Below are positions 45,895-54,659 of a stretch of DNA of 64,000 bases, in pieces. The DNA is taken from assembly GCF_001043005.1 (NCBI RefSeq), contig NZ_JYKZ01000014.1:1-64000 (forward strand), read 5' to 3'. A program made the translations under genes and the position numbers. The stretch comes from Pseudomonas psychrophila (GTDB taxonomy: Bacteria > Pseudomonadota > Gammaproteobacteria > Pseudomonadales > Pseudomonadaceae). The notes beneath the pieces were generated by a model. It was given only the letters and a program-made list of their open reading frames with translations, was not told where the DNA came from and searched no databases. The stretch's first letter is position 1, and each line of letters starts with the position of its first letter.

Positions 45895-47490
45895 TCATGA
45901 ACTTTTGAGGCGTTCGGCCAATTGGGTCGCGAGTTTTGCCGTCAGTCCGTACACCGATAATTGTGGGTTGGCGCCAATGCTGGTGGGGAATAAAGAGCCG
46001 TCGTGGACCGATACATTGCGCAATTGATGATGGCGGCCGAGGCTGTCGGTGACGGCCATTTGCGAATTCTCCCCCATCGAACATCCGCCCATCACATGGG
46101 CACTGGCCAGGCGAGTTCGATACAACTCAAGGCTCAAACTGTCGATCTGGTCACGAGTTTCGCGAAGGCTGGTCATGTAGCGCGCATCGCTGTGCAATGG
46201 CATGACCGCGCTGGCGCCCGCCGCAAACTGGATTTCGGCCATGCTGTGAAAGGCGCGCTTGAGCCCCTCCCAGCCGTAAGGCGTGAGGGTGTAATCGAGT
46301 ACCGGGCTGTCATCGCTGCGCAACTCGACACTGCCCCCGGGGCTGTCGGGATGAAAACCGTCGCGCATCAGCGCCAGCATCATGTGGGTATTGGGCAGTT
46401 TGGCCATTTGTTCAGCGCTGCTCTGACCAAAACCTGCAAACAAGGTGGAGGCCAATGCCGGGTGCAGCGGCGGTACTTCCAGTTTGTAGCCCATAGGGCC
46501 TTTGGGGCCGTCTTTCCATTGAAAGTGATCTGAGTAAATTGATTGCGGCGCACCGTAGAAAGGATTGATTGCAGTAGGAAATTGCGCTGCGGAGAAGTTG
46601 ACCAGATGCAGAAACGTCCGCTTGCCCAGACGTTTGTGCGGGTCGGGTGCATTGGAGCGCATCAGCAGGCCGGGCGTGTTGATGCCACCGCCTGCCAGCA
46701 CGTAATGCCGCGCCTTGACCGTTATTTTGTGACCATTGGGGGCCACGCATCGGCTGTCCATGGCCTGGCACTCCAGGCCGGTGACCTGGTCGCCACTGAT
46801 CAACAGGCGCTGAGCACGGGCCAGGTACAGCAGTTCGCCGCCGTTTTCCAGGGTTGCGGGAATGGTGGTGACGAGCATCGATTGTTTGGCGTTGGTCGGG
46901 CAGCCCATGCCGCAATAGCCCAGGTTCCAGCAGCCCCGCACGTTGCGGGGGATCACATGCCAGCTGTAGCCGAGCTTTTCGCAGCCGTTGCGGATCACTT
47001 CGTTGTTGGCGTTGGGCGGGACTTGCCAGGGCGCAACACCCAGGCGCTGCTCCATCTGCTCGAACCAGGGTGCCATCTGCTCTTCGCTGTGGCCTGCGAC
47101 TGCGTGCTCGCGGGCCCAGTGTTCCAGGGTGGGCGCCGGGGTGCGAAAGCTTGAGGTCCAGTTGACCAGCGTGGTGCCGCCCACGGCCCGGCCTTGCAGA
47201 ATGCTGATGGCGCCGTCCTTACTCATGCGTCCTACGCCTTCTTGATACAGGCTGGCGTAGGCCTCGTTCTCGAGCAATTTGAAATCGCTGCTGGTCTTGA
47301 GCGGTCCTTCTTCGATCAGCAAAACCTTGTAACCCGCTGCGCTGAGGATTTCAGCCGTGGTGCCGCCGCCTGCGCCACTGCCGACGATGGCGACGTCTGC
47401 CTCCAGTGTCAGGTCGCCTTCCAGTTGCGAGCCATCATGGGTTTTCCAGCCTCGGGCCAGGCCTTCGCGGAACGGATCGGTTACGGGCAT
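45895..47490 (-). CDS. GMC family FAD oxidoreductase (large subunit-like)
   Basis: 531 residues. FAD-binding VAIVGSGAGGGTTAEILSAA, the GMC signature ILQGRAVGGTTLVNW, and a C-terminal catalytic region with SAHVMGGCSMG (His) and GANPQLSVYGLTAKLA (Asn). An insertion rich in cysteine (RGCWNLGYCGMGCPTNAK) occurs in the choline/gluconate-dehydrogenase-like branch. It has no signal peptide, but the gene upstream encodes a Tat-signal partner, so it may be carried out as a hitch-hiker and act on an alcohol in the periplasm. Substrate unknown. Confidence 0.85.
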   Translation of the reverse strand: MPVTDPFREGLARGWKTHDGSQLEGDLTLEADVAIVGSGAGGGTTAEILSAAGYKVLLIEEGPLKTSSDFKLLENEAYASLYQEGVGRMSKDGAISILQGRAVGGTTLVNWTSSFRTPAPTLEHWAREHAVAGHSEEQMAPWFEQMEQRLGVAPWQVPPNANNEVIRNGCEKLGYSWHVIPRNVRGCWNLGYCGMGCPTNAKQSMLVTTIPATLENGGELLYLARAQRLLISGDQVTGLECQAMDSRCVAPNGHKITVKARHYVLAGGGINTPGLLMRSNAPDPHKRLGKRTFLHLVNFSAAQFPTAINPFYGAPQSIYSDHFQWKDGPKGPMGYKLEVPPLHPALASTLFAGFGQSSAEQMAKLPNTHMMLALMRDGFHPDSPGGSVELRSDDSPVLDYTLTPYGWEGLKRAFHSMAEIQFAAGASAVMPLHSDARYMTSLRETRDQIDSLSLELYRTRLASAHVMGGCSMGENSQMAVTDSLGRHHQLRNVSVHDGSLFPTSIGANPQLSVYGLTAKLATQLAERLKSS

Positions 47491-47530
47491 CAGGGATTAC
47501 TCGACATGAGTGCGGGATCTTGAGTGTTTT

Positions 47531-48076
47531 TTATATTTTTGGCGGGCCCGGATAGCCGCAGGCGGCCCATGATTGCGGGCACTCGTACCAACTCATCATG
47601 ACCAACTGCACCAGCGAGCCATGACCCATTTTCAGCAAGCCCAGGCTGCTGTTTTGCCAGCGCTGGAGAAAGTGCCGGATCTGCTCGGGGCTGGCGTTTT
47701 CCCAGCGGCCCCAAACCCCGGTCAACGGGCCGCGTGTTACGGGCATGGCCAGTACGTCGAGCAGTTGTTGGGTGAGGCTGAGCAGTGCGGGAGACAAGTG
47801 GTTGAGGTTGTCGTCCAGAGTGTTCAGCGTGGCCTTCGCAGCGTCGGGCATTGAGGATGCAGGCACGCTGCCAGCGAGCATGACCGGGATCAGTGCGCGT
47901 AAAAAAGCCAGGTCACTGCTGCGCAACACCGCAAAGCCGCTGGCACTGCTGCTGGCCGAGCAGCCACTGAGGCTGGCGCTAAGCCCCGCAGTCGCCAGAA
48001 ATGCACTGGCACACGCGCCTACTTTCAAGACCCCGCGGCGTGAAAGCAGGGCGTTCTCGACACTGAGTACAGGCAT
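47531..48076 (-). CDS. Small Tat-signal lipoprotein subunit paired with the GMC oxidoreductase
   Basis: 181 residues from ATG 48076 (GGAG nine bases upstream); an in-frame TTG two codons earlier is less likely. The N-terminus contains SRRGVLKVG, a twin-arginine motif, then a hydrophobic stretch and the lipobox-like LSGC. The rest (LRALIPVMLAGSVP, SSLGLLKMGHGSLVQLVMMS) resembles gluconate-2-dehydrogenase subunit 3-like proteins. It likely escorts the GMC enzyme through the Tat pathway and anchors it. Located between the dehydrogenase and GMC genes in one operon. Confidence 0.78.
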   Translation of the reverse strand: MPVLSVENALLSRRGVLKVGACASAFLATAGLSASLSGCSASSSASGFAVLRSSDLAFLRALIPVMLAGSVPASSMPDAAKATLNTLDDNLNHLSPALLSLTQQLLDVLAMPVTRGPLTGVWGRWENASPEQIRHFLQRWQNSSLGLLKMGHGSLVQLVMMSWYECPQSWAACGYPGPPKI

Positions 48077-48089
48077 GGCCAAGGCTCCG

Positions 48090-49520
48090 CTAGCGGATGA
48101 ACAGTTTCTGGATCAGGCGCACCAATTGCCTGCCGTAAGGCGGATAGATCATCAGCGAGCTGTTCCAGCGCTGTTTGACCAATACCCCTTTGGCTTTGCT
48201 AAAGGTCAGAAAGCCTTCGTGACCGTGGTAATGGCCCATGCCCGAGTGCCCGACCCCTCCAAAAGGCAGGTCGTCGATGGCCACGTGCAGCAGTGTTTCA
48301 TTGATACTGACACCGCCCGAGTGGGTGTGCTGGATGACGCGCTGTTGCTCGGCCTTGTTGTAGCCGAAGTAATAAAGCGCCAAGGGGCGGGGTCTGGCGT
48401 TGATGTACGCCAATGCCTGATCCAGATGGGTGTAGGTCACGACGGGCAACAGCGGGCCAAAGATTTCGTCCTGCATGATCTGCATGTCGTCGCTCACTTG
48501 CAGCACCAACGTGTGGGGCATGCGCCGCCCCTGACCCTGTTCATACAACGGAACCAGACGCGCGCCCTTGAGGGTTGCATCGGCCTGCAACCGTTCAAGT
48601 CGTGCCAACTGGCGTTCGTTGATGATTGCGGTGTAGTCCGGGTTGTCGGTCAGGGTTGGATAAAAACTGTGGACCGCCTGGCGGTAGGCCTCGACAAAAC
48701 CGTCGACCCGATCCTGGGGTACCAGCACGTAATCCGGGGCGATACAGGTTTGTCCCGCGTTCAGGGTCTTGCCCCAGGCGATGCGCTGGGCTGCGTCTTT
48801 AAGCGGTACATCGGCCGACACAATGGCGGGGGATTTGCCGCCCAGCTCCAAGGTGATGGGGGTCAGGTTTTCAGCGGCCGCGCGCATCACCTGCTTGCCC
48901 ACATGGGTGGAACCGGTGAACAGCAAGTGATCAAACCCCAGGCTGGAGAACGCTACAGCCACATCGGCTTCGCCCAGCACCACCGTCACCATGTCTTCGG
49001 GAAAGATGCGCCCCAGCAAATCCTTGAGCAAACGCCCTGTGGCCGGGGTGAACTCGCTGAGCTTGAGCATGACCCGGTTGCCGGCGGCCAATGCCCCGAC
49101 CAAAGGGCCAATTGCCAGGTACAGCGGGTAGTTCCACGGCACGATAATTCCGACCACGCCCAGTGGCTGGTACACCACCTTGGCGCTGGCGGGTACAAAC
49201 ATCATGCCGACGCTGCGCGCTGAAGGTTTCATCCAGCGTTTGAGGTGTTTTAGGGTGTAATCAATGCTGTGAAGGCAAGGCATCAGCTCGGCAAACAAGG
49301 TTTCGTCCGGACTGCGGTGGCTGAAATCCTGACTGAGGGCGTCGATTAAGACTTCACGCTCGGCACTGAGCAGTTGGCGCAGACTTTTTAACCATTGCTG
49401 GCGTTGCGCAAGAGGTGCAAACGGATGGGCTGCGTAGGCCTGGCGCTGTTTGTCGAGCAGTGAATTGAGCTCATCCTGAAGGGATGAGATGTTGTGATCG
49501 TAGGCACTGTCGACAGACAT
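48090..49520 (-). CDS. Coniferyl-aldehyde-type aldehyde dehydrogenase
   Basis: 476 residues. NAD(P)-binding and catalytic landmarks: GIIVPWNYPLYLAIGPLVGA, FTGSTHVGKQVMRAAAENL, the general base in LELGGKSPAIV and the nucleophilic cysteine in NAGQTCIAPDYV. The YFGYNKAEQQRVI and SINETLLHVAIDDLPFGGVG blocks place it in the coniferyl aldehyde dehydrogenase (CalB-like) group of ALDH3-related enzymes, which oxidise aromatic or long-chain aldehydes. The first gene of the operon with the Tat subunit and GMC enzyme: an alcohol-to-aldehyde-to-acid route is a natural reading. Divergent from the TetR gene. Confidence 0.87.
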   Translation of the reverse strand: MSVDSAYDHNISSLQDELNSLLDKQRQAYAAHPFAPLAQRQQWLKSLRQLLSAEREVLIDALSQDFSHRSPDETLFAELMPCLHSIDYTLKHLKRWMKPSARSVGMMFVPASAKVVYQPLGVVGIIVPWNYPLYLAIGPLVGALAAGNRVMLKLSEFTPATGRLLKDLLGRIFPEDMVTVVLGEADVAVAFSSLGFDHLLFTGSTHVGKQVMRAAAENLTPITLELGGKSPAIVSADVPLKDAAQRIAWGKTLNAGQTCIAPDYVLVPQDRVDGFVEAYRQAVHSFYPTLTDNPDYTAIINERQLARLERLQADATLKGARLVPLYEQGQGRRMPHTLVLQVSDDMQIMQDEIFGPLLPVVTYTHLDQALAYINARPRPLALYYFGYNKAEQQRVIQHTHSGGVSINETLLHVAIDDLPFGGVGHSGMGHYHGHEGFLTFSKAKGVLVKQRWNSSLMIYPPYGRQLVRLIQKLFIR

Positions 49521-49575
49521 GGTTGCTCCAGGCGTTTTTTCTATGGGTTTTTATCGTTGGAGAGCAGTGATGTTT

Positions 49576-49593
49576 TTAGAGCTTGTGCTCTAA
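49576..49593. promoter_or_regulatory. Palindromic operator between the ALDH operon and the TetR gene
   Basis: TTAGAGC-TTGT-GCTCTAA: seven-base perfect arms, 55 bases from the ALDH start and 92 bases from the TetR start, in the only gap shared by the two. Size and symmetry are as expected for a TetR-family operator. Confidence 0.55.
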
Positions 49594-49684
49594 GTTGTCA
49601 ATCGCCGGGCCTGTCACCCGTGTTGTTTATCGATTCAAGGTTAGGCCGTAAGATGCCTTTCGTTTTTAATTTAAGCGCAAGCCC

Positions 49685-50353
49685 ATGGCCATACGACTAA
49701 AAACCAGCCAGCGCATCGCCAATAGCAGCCTGGAGCTTTTTAACCAGCTGGGCGAACGCAGTGTCAGCACCAACCACATTGCGGCCCACATGGAAATTTC
49801 GCCGGGCAATCTGTATTACCACTTCCCCAACAAGCAGGCGATTATCTCGGTCTTGTTCAGCGAGTACGAAGCGTTGGTGTTGAGTTTTCTACACCCGCCA
49901 GAAGGGCGTTTGCCGACCGTTGCCGACAAGCGCCATTATTTGCAGCAACTGCTGGATGCCATGTGGCGCTATCGTTTTTTGTACCGCGACATTGAGCATT
50001 TACTGCACAGTGATTCGGAACTGGCCATCCGCTATCGACGCTTTTCACAGCACTGCCTGGCTCAGGCGCAGGCGATCTATGCCGGATTTGTCGAGGCCGA
50101 AATCTTGCGTATGACCTCCCAGCAAATCGAATCCTTGAGCCTTAACGCGTGGATTATTCTTACCTCGTGGGTCGGATTTTTATGCACCACCCGTGAGAAC
50201 AGTGAGCAGCTCAGCGAGCAGGCGATCAAGCGTGGTGTGTATCAACTGCTGGTGCTGGAGGCGGGGTTTGTCACCGACCAGGCCCGTGAAGCAGTCGATG
50301 ACCTGATCAAGGAATATTACGTTCCCCTGGAACATGCGCTGTACGCTCAATAA
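49685..50353 (+). CDS. TetR/AcrR-family transcriptional regulator
   Basis: 222 residues. The N-terminal helix-turn-helix is clear: ANSSLELFNQLGERSVSTNH, IAAHMEISPGNLYYHFPNKQ. The C-terminal ligand domain is longer than usual and contains a Trp-rich segment (WIILTSWVGFLCTTRE). Divergent from the aldehyde dehydrogenase operon, which it probably represses until an aldehyde or alcohol is sensed. The rhodanese gene follows after 30 bases. Confidence 0.85.
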   Translation: MAIRLKTSQRIANSSLELFNQLGERSVSTNHIAAHMEISPGNLYYHFPNKQAIISVLFSEYEALVLSFLHPPEGRLPTVADKRHYLQQLLDAMWRYRFLYRDIEHLLHSDSELAIRYRRFSQHCLAQAQAIYAGFVEAEILRMTSQQIESLSLNAWIILTSWVGFLCTTRENSEQLSEQAIKRGVYQLLVLEAGFVTDQAREAVDDLIKEYYVPLEHALYAQ

Positions 50354-50383
50354 CTGCATTTCACCCCCCCTCAGGAGTTCACT

Positions 50384-51238
50384 ATGCCCGTTGCGCAACT
50401 GATCAGCCCTCACGCCCTGAATGAACGTCAGGCGCAGCCCGGTCTGGTTATCCTGGACTGTCGCTTTGCCCTGGAAGACCCGGATTATGGCCGTTGCAGT
50501 TATGCCGAAGGGCACATAGCCGGCGCACAATTTGCTGATCTTGAGCGCGACCTGAGCGGTCCGGTGATCAAAGGCGTGACAGGTCGTCACCCGTTGCCCG
50601 ACCCGCGCACCCTGGTGGAGCGACTGCGGGTCTGGGGCGTAAATGCCGACAGCGATGTGGTGCTGTATGACGATGGTCCCGGTGCCTTTGCTGCTCGGGC
50701 ATGGTGGTTGCTGACCTGGCTGGGCAAGCGTGACGGCGTATTTATCCTGGATGGCGGCCTCAAAGCCTGGCATGGAGCGGGATTTCCCCTGAGTCTGGAT
50801 GCGGCCCCGACGTTGCGCGGTACGTTCGAAGGTAAACCTGACAGCCATATGCTGCTCAGTGCTGAGCAACTGCAAAAGCGCCTTGGCAAACCGCAGATGA
50901 CCTTGATCGACGCCCGTGCCCAGACGCGCTTTCGTGGCGAGGTCGAACCCATCGACCCGGTGGCCGGGCACATTCCCGGCGCGCAATGTGCGGCGTTCAG
51001 TGAAAACCTGGATAGCACGGGGCGTTTTTTGCCTGCCGAGCAGCTCAAGCAACGGTTCGCCGAAAAACTCGGGGATCGTTCGCCCGATGAGCTGGTGGCC
51101 TATTGCGGATCCGGCGTGACGGCGTGCCATAACCTCTTTGCATTGGGGTTGGCGGGCTATCCGTTGGGCAAGCTCTATGCAGGTTCGTGGAGTGAATGGA
51201 TCAACGATCCAGCGCGTGGCATTGCTACTGGCGATTGA
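50384..51238 (+). CDS. Two-domain sulfurtransferase (rhodanese, SseA-like)
   Basis: 284 residues with two rhodanese domains; the catalytic loop of the second is YCGSGVTACHN, the CGSGV form of 3-mercaptopyruvate sulfurtransferases rather than the CRxGx[R/T] loop of thiosulfate:cyanide rhodaneses. The first, inactive domain includes VVLYDDGPGAFAARAWWLL. Transfers sulfane sulfur to thiols or cyanide. AGGAG lies seven bases before ATG 50384. Possibly co-transcribed with the TetR gene. Confidence 0.88.
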   Translation: MPVAQLISPHALNERQAQPGLVILDCRFALEDPDYGRCSYAEGHIAGAQFADLERDLSGPVIKGVTGRHPLPDPRTLVERLRVWGVNADSDVVLYDDGPGAFAARAWWLLTWLGKRDGVFILDGGLKAWHGAGFPLSLDAAPTLRGTFEGKPDSHMLLSAEQLQKRLGKPQMTLIDARAQTRFRGEVEPIDPVAGHIPGAQCAAFSENLDSTGRFLPAEQLKQRFAEKLGDRSPDELVAYCGSGVTACHNLFALGLAGYPLGKLYAGSWSEWINDPARGIATGD

Positions 51239-51259
51239 TTAACCGAGGGCGGTTTAGTG

Positions 51260-51273
51260 TGTGGGAGCGGGCT
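51260..51273. repeat. Truncated REP half-element
   Basis: TGTGGGAGCGGGCT stops abruptly and continues into the AraC gene 3' end. No second arm is found. Likely a REP cut by deletion. Confidence 0.6.
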
Positions 51274-51280
51274 GCAATCA

Positions 51281-52120
51281 TCAGCGGTCCGAGTTCGCAC
51301 TGGCTAAACGATACGCGCCTGGGCCTACACCGTAGACCTTTTTGAATTGCCGACTCAGGTGGCTTTGGTCGGCAAACCCCAATTGTGTCGCCACCTGCAA
51401 TGGCAAACAGCCCTGTTGTAACAGGGCTCGGGCATGGGCGATGCGCTGCTGCATCAGCCAGGTATGAGGCGGCATGCCAGTGGCCCGTTGAAATACCCGG
51501 GCAAAATGGAAGGGTGACAGGTTGACTGCCGCTGCCAGCTCTTCAAGTGACGGCGGCTCGGCCAGCCGGGCGTTTAGCAGTTCTTTGGCCCGACTCACGG
51601 CGCGATGCTCGACCCCGGGCTTGGCCGGCATCGGCAGGCGGGCATGGCGATTGAGCAGTGCGAGCATCATCTGGCGCCACGCGGTTTGCTGTTGCAGTGC
51701 GCTGACTGGCCCTTCGAGCAACTGATGCAACTGGAACAACCCGTGGAACAGGTCGCTGTCGTACAGAAGCGTGTCATTGAACGTCGGCAAGTGCGTGGCA
51801 GGCAGTTCCAGTTCCTCCATCAACTGGTGTATTTGTGCGTTGTCCGGGTAGAACGCCCGATAGCGCCAGCCAGCCTCGTGGCCTTTGTGGCCATTGTGAA
51901 CTTCGTCCGGGTTGATCAGGACCAGCGTGCCAGTGGCTGCCAGGTGTTCGGCGCCCCGGTAGCGATAACGCTGAGCTCCCGCGACAATCATGCCGATCAC
52001 AAAACCATCATGTACGTGGGGCACGAAACGGTGCTCGATGTAACGCGCCGTGAGCAGTTCGACTCCGGTCAGAGGCGGTGTTTGCCAGAAGCGGATCGAC
52101 TCACCCTGCTCGGCGTCCAC
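51281..52120 (-). CDS. AraC-family regulator (GTG start)
   Basis: 279 residues. N-terminal cupin-type sensor domain (YIEHRFVPHVHDGFVIGMIV with metal-like histidines) and a C-terminal double helix-turn-helix (PSLEELAAAVNLSPFHFARV and LQVATQLGFADQSHLSRQFK). GTG 52120 overlaps the stop codon of the upstream hydrolase gene as TAGTG, so it is translationally coupled. Target genes unknown. Confidence 0.85.
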   Translation of the reverse strand: MDAEQGESIRFWQTPPLTGVELLTARYIEHRFVPHVHDGFVIGMIVAGAQRYRYRGAEHLAATGTLVLINPDEVHNGHKGHEAGWRYRAFYPDNAQIHQLMEELELPATHLPTFNDTLLYDSDLFHGLFQLHQLLEGPVSALQQQTAWRQMMLALLNRHARLPMPAKPGVEHRAVSRAKELLNARLAEPPSLEELAAAVNLSPFHFARVFQRATGMPPHTWLMQQRIAHARALLQQGCLPLQVATQLGFADQSHLSRQFKKVYGVGPGAYRLASANSDR

Positions 52121-53163
52121 TACTCGGACTCAAGCCGCAGCGCGGCCAGCCATTGCGGGATCCGTCGTTCAAGGTAGTAGCCGGGTTTTCCTGGGGTGCC
52201 TTCCAAAAACCCGACATGCCCGCCCTTGGGGTGCAGTTCTAGTTGGGTGGTGGCCGACAGTTCGCTGGTCTCGGGGATGCTGTGCTTGAACACGAACGGA
52301 TCGTCCGTGGACTGGATAATCAGCGTGGGGGTGTCGATGGCTGCGAGGAAGTAACGGCTGGAGGCGCGACGGTAGTAGTCATCGACGTTGAGATAACCGT
52401 TAAGCGGTGCCGTCACGCGGTCATCGAATTCCCAGAAAGTGCGCATTTTGCTCAGCGCTTTTACGGAGCCCAGCTTGGTCAGGCTGGCCAGGTCTTCGTG
52501 ACGGGCGTCGAGCTGAAAGCGGTGCTTTTTGACTTTGACGTAGGCCAGCATCTCGCGCATGAAGTGAGCCTGATAGACCCTCGAAAACCCGAGGCCGATC
52601 CGGTCGGCACACTGGTCAAGACGAAACGGTACCGACACGGCGACAGCGCCTTGTAGTCCACTTTCGGAGCCGCTTTCGCCCAGATACTTGAGCAGCACAT
52701 TGCCACCCAGCGAATAGCCCACGGCGTACAGGGGCGCCTGCGGATGGGTGGCGCGTATATGCGCCACGGCCTCGGCCAGATCTTCGCTGGCGCCTGAGTG
52801 ATAGCTGCGAGCCAGCAGATTAGGTTCGCCCGAGCACCCTCGCCAGTTCAGTGCAGCACTGGTCCAGCCACGGGCGGCAAGGGCGTTTTGCAGCCCAAGG
52901 ACGTAGTGCGAACCCGATGAGCCGGTCAGGCCATGCAGCACCAGAACCACAGGTGCCTGGGGGGAAGGCGTGCCGTGCCAGTCCAGATCGAGAAAGTCGC
53001 CATCCTTCAACCACAAGCGTTCACGCCGATGCTCAATGACAGGCTTGGTGCGCCATAACGGGCCCCATAACGTCTGGATGTGGGGATTGCCCAGACCCAA
53101 CGCCGGGGTAAACGGCTTGGAGGGTGAATCATGGCTGGCTGAAAAAGGCACTGTGGTTCTCAT
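52120..53163 (-). CDS. Alpha/beta hydrolase of the YheT family
   Basis: 347 residues. Oxyanion region LVLHGLTGSSGSHY and nucleophile elbow VGYSLGGNVLLKYLGE are clear; later Asp (QSTDDPFVF) and His (KGGHVGFLEG) complete the triad. YheT/ABHD1-3-like members act as esterases or lipid hydrolases; substrate unknown. The N-terminal PALGLGNPHIQTLWGPL motif is family-specific. It is coupled to the AraC gene. Confidence 0.88.
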   Translation of the reverse strand: MRTTVPFSASHDSPSKPFTPALGLGNPHIQTLWGPLWRTKPVIEHRRERLWLKDGDFLDLDWHGTPSPQAPVVLVLHGLTGSSGSHYVLGLQNALAARGWTSAALNWRGCSGEPNLLARSYHSGASEDLAEAVAHIRATHPQAPLYAVGYSLGGNVLLKYLGESGSESGLQGAVAVSVPFRLDQCADRIGLGFSRVYQAHFMREMLAYVKVKKHRFQLDARHEDLASLTKLGSVKALSKMRTFWEFDDRVTAPLNGYLNVDDYYRRASSRYFLAAIDTPTLIIQSTDDPFVFKHSIPETSELSATTQLELHPKGGHVGFLEGTPGKPGYYLERRIPQWLAALRLESE

Positions 53164-53225
53164 CGGGTGACGGGTACGGCGGGTGTCTAAATTGCCATAT
53201 CAGAGCCCTGCACCCAAGTGCTGAG

Positions 53226-54659
53226 TTATCTGATGGCTGGCATGCAACTGTGCGCCATCGAAGCTTCAAGCGCCATCACGTCCGGCAAAGGCAACTGCTC
53301 AGCGCGTGGCCCGACGGTCACGCTGACCCAGCCGTCGGCACTGAAGTGCCGGTTCATCGCCGCTTTTATCTGTTCGGCGGTCAGGGCCTGAATCTGTCGG
53401 GTTTTATAGCCGAAGGACAGAGGATGGTTAAAACGGCCGATCATGGACAGCTCGTTTCGCATCGCCAGATTACTGGCCGTGAGCTGCGGCAAACCCTGCA
53501 GGAGGGATTGTTTTATGTTGTCCAGATGCGATGCATCGGGACCGTCTTCCAGATAGTGAGCAAACAGGGTTTTGATGTGGTCCAGTGCGCTTTGACTGTA
53601 GTGCGAAGGGGTATTGAGGTTAATGGTCCAGGTGGCGGGTCCCTGTGCAGGCGGGATATCTGATAACACGCCATAGGTGACGCTGCGCTCCTCTCTTAAG
53701 TACTGATTAAGGATCTGGTCGAAAATAGTATGCCCGGCGAGCACAGCCACCCCGTCCGGGTGCTGAGCGGGTGGAGCGGACTGAGCCAGCATGATCAAGG
53801 TCTGGGTAGCCTCAACTTCGATATGCAGCGTTTTGCCAGTGCTACTCGGGCCGCTCGAAGGCGGCTGATCAGGCAGTGCCGGTCCGGTGGGCAGGGCATT
53901 GGCCAGCGAGCGACTGAGGCGCTGCGCTTGTTGCGGGGTGAGGGCACCGACGATCACGATCTGAGCGTTGGCGGCCGTGTAGGCGCGGCGATAAAAAGCC
54001 TTCAGTTGTGCCTCATCGATGCGCTCAAGACTCTCGGCCGTACCGTACGTCGAGCGGGCACGGGGTTGCCCTGGGTAGAGCTCGTTGTTGATCAGCGTCA
54101 GTGCGCGAGAATGTGGGGTTTCCCGTTCCATTTTGAGCTGGATGAGCATTTCGTTTTTGACCCGGCGCTGACCTGCGACGGTAAAGCCCGGGTTAGCCAG
54201 CATCTCGGTGAACAGTTGCAGGGCCGGCTCGCGCAGGTGCGGTGCACTCAAGCTGCGTAGGGTGAAAAAGCTCTGTTCTTGGCTAATGCCGTTACTCAGT
54301 TCAGCACCGAGGCGGTCAAAGCCATCGGCCAGTGCATTGGCACTCTTGAGTGTCGAGCCTTCGTTGAACAGGCTCAGCACCATCGCCGCCAGGCCAGGTA
54401 AATCACCCTCCTGATTGCTGCCTGCCGCAAAGCTGATGTGCACATCGATCATGGGCAGTGAGTGGTTTTCGACAAACAGTACCTTGGTGCTTTGCGCCAG
54501 CCGCCAGGCTTCGATCGTTGGCACGGGTGTAACGGTGGCAGGCGGACTCAGTTCAAGCAGCGATTGCAGTTGTGCGGGCTGTTCTTGCGCAAGGGCTTGC
54601 CCGGTGACAGTGACAAGGCTAAGCAGCAGTCCGGCAGCGATGAGTAGGGGCTTATTCAT
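53226..54659 (-). CDS. M16-family peptidase-like protein, zinc-less partner (pair 1)
   Basis: 477 residues from ATG 54659, with signal peptide (LLIAAGLLLSLVTVTGQALA). It has the M16 fold, but the HxxEH zinc motif is replaced (DLPGLAAMVLSLFNEGS), so it is the non-catalytic partner that closes the peptidase chamber. TYGTAESLERIDEAQLKAFY is the M16 inactive-domain signature region. Its start overlaps the end of the catalytic partner by eight bases. Likely periplasmic heterodimer. Confidence 0.87.
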   Translation of the reverse strand: MNKPLLIAAGLLLSLVTVTGQALAQEQPAQLQSLLELSPPATVTPVPTIEAWRLAQSTKVLFVENHSLPMIDVHISFAAGSNQEGDLPGLAAMVLSLFNEGSTLKSANALADGFDRLGAELSNGISQEQSFFTLRSLSAPHLREPALQLFTEMLANPGFTVAGQRRVKNEMLIQLKMERETPHSRALTLINNELYPGQPRARSTYGTAESLERIDEAQLKAFYRRAYTAANAQIVIVGALTPQQAQRLSRSLANALPTGPALPDQPPSSGPSSTGKTLHIEVEATQTLIMLAQSAPPAQHPDGVAVLAGHTIFDQILNQYLREERSVTYGVLSDIPPAQGPATWTINLNTPSHYSQSALDHIKTLFAHYLEDGPDASHLDNIKQSLLQGLPQLTASNLAMRNELSMIGRFNHPLSFGYKTRQIQALTAEQIKAAMNRHFSADGWVSVTVGPRAEQLPLPDVMALEASMAHSCMPAIR

